This document shows positions 6,883 through 11,678 of a DNA stretch of 11,678 nt, one piece after another. A program made the translations under genes and the position numbers. Position 1 is the first letter of the stretch. The number at the start of each line of letters is the position of its first letter. The DNA is from Acidobacteriaceae bacterium. Lineage in GTDB: Bacteria; Acidobacteriota; Terriglobia; Terriglobales; Acidobacteriaceae. The notes beneath the pieces were generated by a model. That model was not told the DNA's origin and made no database searches. It saw only the letters and a list, made by a program, of their open reading frames with translations. Where the stretch lies: assembly GCA_003166055.1 (NCBI GenBank), contig PMWR01000318.1:1992-13669 (forward strand). The letters run 5' to 3'.

Positions 6883-8514
6883 TTATCCAGTGACCGCGGC
6901 CAGCGCCACAAGTTCCTTCTTCGCCATCAGGTGGGGCGGATCGATGAGCTGCACCATCCGCTTCTGCTTTTCCAGATTGGCCATGCGGCTCAAGAGCCGG
7001 CTTTGCTCAGCGGACAGTTGCGGCGCCGGTTCGATGGCGGCCTTGGGAATTCTCAAGACTTCTGCCACCTGATCGACGATGAAGCCGGTGCGCACATCGG
7101 AGATGAGAAACACCATGATCCGCTGACGATCGGTGCGCTCGACTTGCTTGAGACCGAGTCGCAGCCGAAGATCGATCACCGGCAGCACGGTTCCGCGCAG
7201 GTTGATGACGCCCTCGACAAATGAAGGCGCTTTGGGAACGCGAATGAGTTGTTCCGGCACGCGCACAATCTCTTGCACGCTTGCAATCGGCGCACCGAAC
7301 TCTTCCTTGTCAAGACGGAAAATGACTACTTGCTCGTCGTCGTCCAGGCTGTCTTCGAGGTTGGTCGATTCCCGTTCGATTTCCTGCTCAGTTTCGTTCA
7401 CGGCGCTCAGCGCCTCCTTGATGACGGAATGGCCGAAGAGATTGCGCGCGGTAATAATCGACACCAGGCGCTTTCCATTGTCCAGCCGGCAGATTGAAGT
7501 AACCTCGGCAAGGTTTCCTTCGCGGGCCAGCATGGCGGGAAGCGCGTCCACGCCGGATTTTGAGACCCGGAGCACCTCGCTGACCGCATCCACTACCACA
7601 CCCACTGAAACTCCGTTCAAGGTGAGCACCACGATGCGGCTCTTCTCGTCCAGATCGCGGTCGGGCAGTGCGAACATGCTGCGCAGGTTGACCAGCGGCA
7701 GCAGGCGGCTGCGCAAGGTCATCACGCCGAGAACGTGAGACTCCGAGCGCGGAACATGAATCACCGCCTCCGGCACTTGCACGATTTCCTGCACGTCTTC
7801 GATGGCGATGGCATACTCCTGACCGTCAACATCGAAGCTGACCAGTTGCAACTCGTCGCTCGAGTCTTCTTCCTCACTCTGTACGCTTGCTTGCGCGGCT
7901 CCGGCAACGCCTGTGCTTTTTGAAATAGCCGCGATCTGCGAGAACTCCCGCTCGATGAGCTTGGCAAAATCCAGCACCATGATCATCGCGTGACCGCCCA
8001 CATCCTTGATGAGGCTGGAGAGCATCTCGGTGTTCACCGTGGTCTTGATCGAGCTCACGTCTTCGATGTGGCTGGCATCGACGCCGACCACGCTTGAGAC
8101 ACGGTCCACCACAAATCCCAGCGGCTGGCCAACATCCACTACCAGCGCGCGGGTCGAGTCGTCATGGGGCAGCTCCGGAAAGCCGAACAACCGGCGCAGA
8201 GAGATGATGGGCAATACCTTCCCGCGCAGGTTGGCCAACCCTTCCAATGCGGCTGGCGCCAAAGGTACTCTGACGACTTCTGGAACCCGTATGATCTCCT
8301 TCACCGGCACCATGTCCGCTGCGAAGACTTCGTCGCCGGCAATGAAGGTGACAAACTGCTGTGTGCCCTGTTGCGCATTGGAGACGCGTTCTTCGATCTG
8401 ATTCTCTTCGACGTCCGCTCCAGCCGGTTGCTTGTCGGGGGCGCGCTTGTCGAGGGTGTTCTCCTCGAGAAGCGCCGTCCCATCGGTGTGCTGCTTCGAT
8501 GATCTTGTCGTCAT
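6883..8514 (-). CDS. cheW: Triple-domain CheW adaptor protein
   Basis: The 543-residue product holds three CheW domains in series, at about 50-195, 220-365 and 393-535. Ordinary CheW proteins have one domain and about 160 residues. Each copy has the hallmark (N/T)LR(G/S)..LP(I/L/V).(S/N/D)L strand with its conserved arginine: R97, R268 and R440. Each also has the preceding (I/V).(V/I)P segment. The second copy departs from the usual NLRG to TLRS. Acidic linkers join the copies (about 210-220 and 376-394), preceded by a polar N-terminal tail of about 48 residues. CheW couples receptor tips to CheA at the membrane or in cytoplasmic arrays, so three linked copies could bridge several receptors or kinases. 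The ATG at 8514 is preceded by TAAGGGGA, in which the receptor gene's stop codon runs into the ribosome binding site, so the two genes are probably co-translated. cheB begins 3 bp after its stop. Confidence 0.95.
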   Translation of the reverse strand: MTTRSSKQHTDGTALLEENTLDKRAPDKQPAGADVEENQIEERVSNAQQGTQQFVTFIAGDEVFAADMVPVKEIIRVPEVVRVPLAPAALEGLANLRGKVLPIISLRRLFGFPELPHDDSTRALVVDVGQPLGFVVDRVSSVVGVDASHIEDVSSIKTTVNTEMLSSLIKDVGGHAMIMVLDFAKLIEREFSQIAAISKSTGVAGAAQASVQSEEEDSSDELQLVSFDVDGQEYAIAIEDVQEIVQVPEAVIHVPRSESHVLGVMTLRSRLLPLVNLRSMFALPDRDLDEKSRIVVLTLNGVSVGVVVDAVSEVLRVSKSGVDALPAMLAREGNLAEVTSICRLDNGKRLVSIITARNLFGHSVIKEALSAVNETEQEIERESTNLEDSLDDDEQVVIFRLDKEEFGAPIASVQEIVRVPEQLIRVPKAPSFVEGVINLRGTVLPVIDLRLRLGLKQVERTDRQRIMVFLISDVRTGFIVDQVAEVLRIPKAAIEPAPQLSAEQSRLLSRMANLEKQKRMVQLIDPPHLMAKKELVALAAVTG

Positions 8515-8526
8515 GGTGGCGTCCCC

Positions 8527-10446
8527 TTACGCTGCGCTCTGCAGTTCGTCCGCCAGAGAAGAAATCTCTTCGATGGCTGCTGCCAAATCCTCGGCGCCCT
8601 TGGCTTGTTGCTGGGCCGCGCCGGCTGCTTCGGTGGCTGCCTTGTCGGCTTCGGTTGCCGCGGCAGAGATCTGCTCGATGCCCTTCTTTACCTGGGCTAT
8701 GGCAGAGGCTATTTCGTCGGAAGCGGCGAGAATTTCCTGTGTGCCCTTTTCGACCACCAGGATGTCGGTCTCGATGGACACCAGGTCGGCAGTCGTGCTC
8801 CTGGCCTTCTCCACCTCGGAGATTGCCGCTGCCACGATCTCGTTCAGGTCGCGCCCCACCACGCCAATCTGATCCTGGACCGCCTTAACCAGATCCTTGA
8901 TCCGGTCGGCGTTCTCCGACGAATCATGGGCCAGGTTGCGAATGTCGGTGGCCACAACAACGAAGCCCTTGCCGAATTCGCCGGCCCGCGCGGCTTCAAT
9001 GGCGCCATTCACCGCCAGCATGTTGGTTTGGATCGACACCGTGCTGATGGCCTCGACGATCTTGTCGATGCGCCGTGACACCAGTTCAAGGTCGTTCATC
9101 TGCTTTATGCTGGCGCGAGATGCTTCCGCCGAAGTGGAAAGACCTGTAATCAACCCATTGACGGCCGTTTTGTTTTCGCCCAACAGATTCTTGATAGCAA
9201 CAACTTTCTCCGCGCTTGCGGTGGCGCGCTTCAGGGCAACCTCCAACCCCTTTTCGATCTGGTTGGTGGCCGCGGCGGATTCTTCGGAAGCTGAAGACTG
9301 CACCTCGGCGCCCTTGCGGATCTGGCCAAGTGCGGTCATGATCTGTGCGCTGGAGCGGTTGATCTCCTGCACCGCCGAGGACAACTCCTCTGAGGAGGAC
9401 GCCACCTGCTCGGCGCTCTTGGCCACATCGGTCGAGTTCTTCAAATCCTCTGCCAGTTCCGACAGGGCTTGTGCCGTCTGCTCGCACTCGCCCAGTGCCT
9501 GGGTCTGCTCTGCCACCGTCTTGGCGGACTCTTCGGCAGCGGAAGATTGTTCTTCGGCCGCGGCCGCAATGCTCTGCGAACCCTTCAGCGCCTGCTGCGA
9601 AGCAACGTTGGACTGCGCGGCGTTGGCGCCAATCTCCTGGATGCCCTTTACGATCTCAACCGCGTCGAGGCGGATCTGTTCCAGTTGCGCCGTAATCGTC
9701 TTGCCCTTCTCAACTTCTTCTTCCATCGTTTTGGCGGAAGTATTGATCCCGTCGGCGATCTTCTTTACATCCGTTTGAATCTGCCCAACCAGCTCCTGGA
9801 TCTGCTTGGCGCTCTTTTCCGAAGTCTCGGCCAGAGTGCGGACTTCATCGGCGACGACCGCGAAACCTTTTCCGTGCTTGCCGGCGCGAGCCGCCTCAAT
9901 GGCGGCGTTCAGTGCCAACAGGTTGGTCTGGTCGGCGATGCGCGCCACAGCCTTGACGATGTCGCCGATAGTGGCGGCCTGCTTTTCCAGTTCGACCACC
10001 ATGGCTACGGAGGCGACCTGGCGCTGTGCGGCCAGTCCAACATTGGCAATAAGTCCTGCGACATCTGCGCTGGTGCGAATGATCACAGTCTGGCAAGCCT
10101 CGCCCTTACCGCGGCTCGCCTCGGCGTTTTGCAACTGCCGGGCAAGAGACACTCCAACTTGCTGGAAGGCCGCCAAGGACTCTTGCGCCGCAGCCGATGC
10201 CTCTTCGGCTCCGGTTGCGATCTGATCGCTGGCGCGTTTCAGCTCCTCGGCGGCAGACGATGCCTCGGCGATGCCGGAGGCCAATTGTCCCGTGGCTGCC
10301 GCAATGCGTTCGGCTGCCTGTTGCTGTTTGGCGAGCGTCCTTGCCTTTTTGCGCTGCGCTTCCGCCTCGCGAGTGGTTACAAGTGAGGGCCTACCATCCG
10401 TTGACGCTGAGGATGCCTGTGCGGCAGCCTTCTTGACAAGTGCCAT
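8527..10446 (-). CDS. Soluble methyl-accepting chemotaxis protein with two tandem signalling hairpins
   Basis: This 639-residue protein is rich in Ala, Glu, Ser and Lys and looks like coiled coil almost throughout. It has no signal peptide, no membrane helix and no recognisable sensor domain. It carries two complete receptor hairpin tips: [20 protein letters not shown] at 171-190 and [20 protein letters not shown] at 471-490. Each is followed by the expected GKGF.VVA..(V/I)R.LA descending strand. These tips bind CheA and CheW. Segments fitting the receptor methylation consensus (small-small-x-x-E-E-x-x-small-small) occur at 77-86, 294-303, 349-358 and 384-393, and cheB and cheR are in the same operon. 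The protein therefore appears to consist of two adapter-binding hairpins with arms of about 150 residues each. It would act in the cytoplasm or be recruited to an array, taking its input from another protein. The first tip is canonical and the second has drifted slightly. The start follows a strong ribosome binding site and cheW begins 12 bp downstream. The family call is certain; how it receives a signal is unknown. Confidence 0.93.
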   Translation of the reverse strand: MALVKKAAAQASSASTDGRPSLVTTREAEAQRKKARTLAKQQQAAERIAAATGQLASGIAEASSAAEELKRASDQIATGAEEASAAAQESLAAFQQVGVSLARQLQNAEASRGKGEACQTVIIRTSADVAGLIANVGLAAQRQVASVAMVVELEKQAATIGDIVKAVARIADQTNLLALNAAIEAARAGKHGKGFAVVADEVRTLAETSEKSAKQIQELVGQIQTDVKKIADGINTSAKTMEEEVEKGKTITAQLEQIRLDAVEIVKGIQEIGANAAQSNVASQQALKGSQSIAAAAEEQSSAAEESAKTVAEQTQALGECEQTAQALSELAEDLKNSTDVAKSAEQVASSSEELSSAVQEINRSSAQIMTALGQIRKGAEVQSSASEESAAATNQIEKGLEVALKRATASAEKVVAIKNLLGENKTAVNGLITGLSTSAEASRASIKQMNDLELVSRRIDKIVEAISTVSIQTNMLAVNGAIEAARAGEFGKGFVVVATDIRNLAHDSSENADRIKDLVKAVQDQIGVVGRDLNEIVAAAISEVEKARSTTADLVSIETDILVVEKGTQEILAASDEIASAIAQVKKGIEQISAAATEADKAATEAAGAAQQQAKGAEDLAAAIEEISSLADELQSAA

Positions 10447-10449
10447 GGG

Positions 10450-10458
10450 TCCTTTCCT
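10450..10458 (-). promoter_or_regulatory. Strong ribosome binding site of the tandem-hairpin receptor gene
   Basis: Reading the minus strand, AGGAAAGGA sits three bases before the ATG at 10446, with its first AGGA at ideal spacing. It fixes the start of the first operon gene. Confidence 0.7.
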
Positions 10459-10652
10459 TTCGTGCTGCCATTCCAGAGCCGGGTCCCGTGATTTTCCAAG
10501 GCTGGAATTCGCAAAACCGTCAGAGGCGCGTGAGAAGTGCGTAGGCGCGAAAGAGATGCGCCCTGTGAGTCACATCTCCAGTAGCGGCTCGAAGGAGGAT
10601 TTTCTCCACTTGAAAACTGTTCATTTTTGCTTAGGACGTCTCCGGCGCTCCG

Positions 10653-10679
10653 AAACAGGAGGTCGGACCAAAACAGGAG
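10653..10679. repeat. Direct repeat AAACAGGAG, two copies 18 bp apart, around a GGTCGGACC hyphenated palindrome
   Basis: AAACAGGAG occurs at 10653-10661 and again at 10671-10679, which puts the copies nearly two helical turns apart. Between and overlapping them is GGTC-G-GACC at 10661-10669. The arrangement resembles an operator but lies about 210 bp upstream of the first start codon. No regulator can be named and chance is possible. Confidence 0.3.
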
Positions 10680-10841
10680 AGTCATTGCGTTAGTGCGTAC
10701 CCGCGGTCACAAAAGTACCGGGACACTGCCACAGTTGACGGCCCTGTGCACATGCCGAGGAGGCACAGATCGGGCGCAGAACCGACGCATACCAGTCTTT
10801 TGCCGATCGGTCCTGAGCAGTCCAGTTTTTGGAAGGGACTA

Positions 10842-10858
10842 CCGAAGTGCATCTTCGG
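10842..10858 (-). terminator. Small hairpin just after the hybrid-kinase stop codon (weak terminator candidate)
   Basis: Six-base arms CCGAAG and CTTCGG with a five-base loop (TGCAT on plus) begin one base after the TAA of the upstream gene. On the minus strand the hairpin is followed by TAGTCCCTTCC, which has no run of T. It therefore lacks the hallmark of an intrinsic terminator. It could still mark a transcript 3' end or be chance. Confidence 0.3.
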
Positions 10859-10859
10859 C

Positions 10860-11678
10860 TTATTCGCTCGCCACTATGGCGTCTTTCAGACAGCGGAATT
10901 GAAGTTCCAATTCGTCCATGCGGATAGCTATAAAAAGCAGGTCCCCCGCGTCGGCTGCTTTCTCCATCTCGGATGCCAGGGCCCGGAGCCGTTCGCCGCC
11001 GGCGTTTGCAGCAGCACCTCGAATCGAGTGTGCCTGCCTGGCCGCGCCTGACGCATCTCCGCTTTTCACAAGATATTTCAGGGCCTCAATCTGGCCTGGC
11101 ATGTCCTCAAAAAATGCCGAAAAGACGATCTGCGCCAGTCCATTGTCCCCCTCCAGGCGGCGCAGCACACCTGCCCGGTCGAAGATAAGCGTCTCCTCTT
11201 TGCCAGTGATTGACGGGACGACCTGCCGGGTCGCTGTTGGAATCGCGGCATCACCGGTAGGTAGCCATCTGTTGAGCGCAGCCCGCAACACGGCCTTCAA
11301 AATCGGTTTGGGCACAAAGTCGTTCATGCCTGCCGCAAGGCAACTGTCCCGATCGCTCTCCATCGCGTTGGCGGTCAAGGCGATGATGGGTATGTCATGA
11401 TTGAGCACCGCGGACCGCGGGTTGCGAATCTGGCGCGCGGCCTCGATACCGTCCATCACTGGCATACGCATGTCTATCAGCACGAGGTCGTAGGGGATGG
11501 ACTCAAGTGTGCTGATCGCTTCTGCGCCATTGGCCACCGCGTCGGCCCGCAGGCCAAACTGCCGAAGCATACCCAGGGCCACCTCGCGGTTGGTGGAATT
11601 ATCCTCCGCGACCAGGATTCTCCCCTCGAGACAAGCAGCCGGTTGGCCTTCCAGCGCTACTCCAGGAGCCTGACCGCC
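10860..11678 (-). CDS. Hybrid two-component protein, C-terminal part: receiver plus Hpt domain (5'-truncated by window edge)
   Basis: The minus-strand frame is open from the right edge to a TAA at 10862-10860, giving 272 visible residues. A GTG at 11582 lies inside the receiver domain and is not the true start, because the conserved acidic pair comes before it. The receiver spans about visible residues 19-140: E25-D26 acidic pocket, D69 phosphoacceptor in IDMRMPVMDG, T102 and K124 in the motif VPKP. A linker of about 25 residues leads to an Hpt domain at about 165-265 with the phosphorylatable H217 in AHSIRGAAANAGG. The order receiver-Hpt at a C-terminus is typical of hybrid histidine kinases of the BarA/ArcB/EvgS style. 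The kinase core and any sensor would lie upstream, outside the window. It ends 413 bp before the chemotaxis operon on the same strand, so it is probably a separate transcription unit. A kinase-less receiver-Hpt protein is possible but less likely. Confidence 0.9.
   Translation of the reverse strand, partial: GGQAPGVALEGQPAACLEGRILVAEDNSTNREVALGMLRQFGLRADAVANGAEAISTLESIPYDLVLIDMRMPVMDGIEAARQIRNPRSAVLNHDIPIIALTANAMESDRDSCLAAGMNDFVPKPILKAVLRAALNRWLPTGDAAIPTATRQVVPSITGKEETLIFDRAGVLRRLEGDNGLAQIVFSAFFEDMPGQIEALKYLVKSGDASGAARQAHSIRGAAANAGGERLRALASEMEKAADAGDLLFIAIRMDELELQFRCLKDAIVASE

Larger units (their letters stand above)
10447..10859 (-). promoter_or_regulatory. Gene-free region upstream of the chemotaxis operon; presumed promoter region
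   Basis: This is the only gap over 100 bp in the window and lies directly upstream of the first operon gene. I found no convincing sigma-70, sigma-54 or flagellar sigma-28 promoter on the minus strand. It holds short repeats: the palindrome CCGATCGG at 10803-10810; an inverted pair CTGTGC/GCACAG at 10744-10749 and 10763-10768 enclosing a second pair TGCC/GGCA; a 9-bp direct repeat at 10653-10661 and 10671-10679; and TTCCA/TGGAA arms at 10494-10498 and 10503-10507. The operon promoter is inferred from position only. Open frames crossing the region do not look like proteins. Confidence 0.5.

Noticed and set aside
6070..7224. Long plus-strand open frame opposite cheB and cheW
   Set aside because: Composition is that of an antisense shadow (His, Arg and Gln rich, no motif), and both minus-strand genes there have intact catalytic or domain motifs.
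9469..10386. Plus-strand open frame rich in Leu and Gly opposite the tandem receptor
   Set aside because: It is the mirror of an Ala/Glu/Gln-rich coiled coil. It has no ribosome site or family motif, and the minus-strand receptor is unambiguous.
10377..10685. Minus-strand open frame running from the intergenic region into the receptor gene
   Set aside because: It overlaps the true receptor start in another frame, has no recognisable motif and skewed composition.
10708..10735. Possible sigma-54 promoter (minus-strand TGGCAG followed by CGGT) upstream of the operon
   Set aside because: The -12 element lacks TTGC and the spacing does not give a match.
10842..10858. Intrinsic terminator after the hybrid-kinase gene
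   Set aside because: The hairpin is short and has no following T run, so it is listed only as a weak candidate.
1..11678. tRNA, rRNA, CRISPR array, insertion sequence or phage genes
   Set aside because: None seen: no transposase or integrase motif, no regular repeat-spacer pattern, no tRNA-like cloverleaf noticed. The window is almost fully occupied by the signalling genes.

Overview
The window is most of a chemotaxis-type signal-transduction operon, all on the minus strand, so transcription runs from high to low coordinates. Sequence composition is moderately GC-rich, with clear Shine-Dalgarno sites and tightly packed start/stop overlaps. This fits a Gram-negative-type bacterium; Acidobacteriota or Pseudomonadota are my best guesses from gene style only, at low confidence. 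No flagellar, pilus or other output gene is visible, so I cannot say whether the pathway steers motility or another process.

Layout in transcription order. (1) Positions 11678-10860: the C-terminal end of a hybrid two-component protein with a receiver domain and an Hpt domain, cut by the window edge. (2) Positions 10859-10447: a gene-free stretch of 413 bp with several short inverted and direct repeats, presumably holding the operon promoter. (3) Positions 10446-657 and on past the left edge: ten genes with gaps of at most 84 bp and three start/stop overlaps. They are a soluble receptor with two receptor signalling hairpins, a CheW with three CheW domains, CheB, a HEAT-repeat protein, CheR, CheY (copy 1), CheA, a small STAS-like protein, CheY (copy 2), and a second receptor with two membrane helices that is cut by the left edge.

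How the parts fit. The receptors, CheW and CheA P5 would form the signalling array. CheA would autophosphorylate on His54 of its Hpt domain and pass phosphate to the two CheY proteins and to CheB. CheR and CheB would methylate and demethylate glutamates in the receptors. The STAS and HEAT proteins lie inside the operon in translationally coupled or nearly coupled positions and are probably pathway-specific modulators.

The most unusual feature is the first two genes. A single chain carries two receptor hairpins whose tips lie exactly 300 residues apart and has no membrane or sensor domain. It is followed 12 bp later by a three-domain CheW. This suggests a covalently linked, possibly cytoplasmic, array module.
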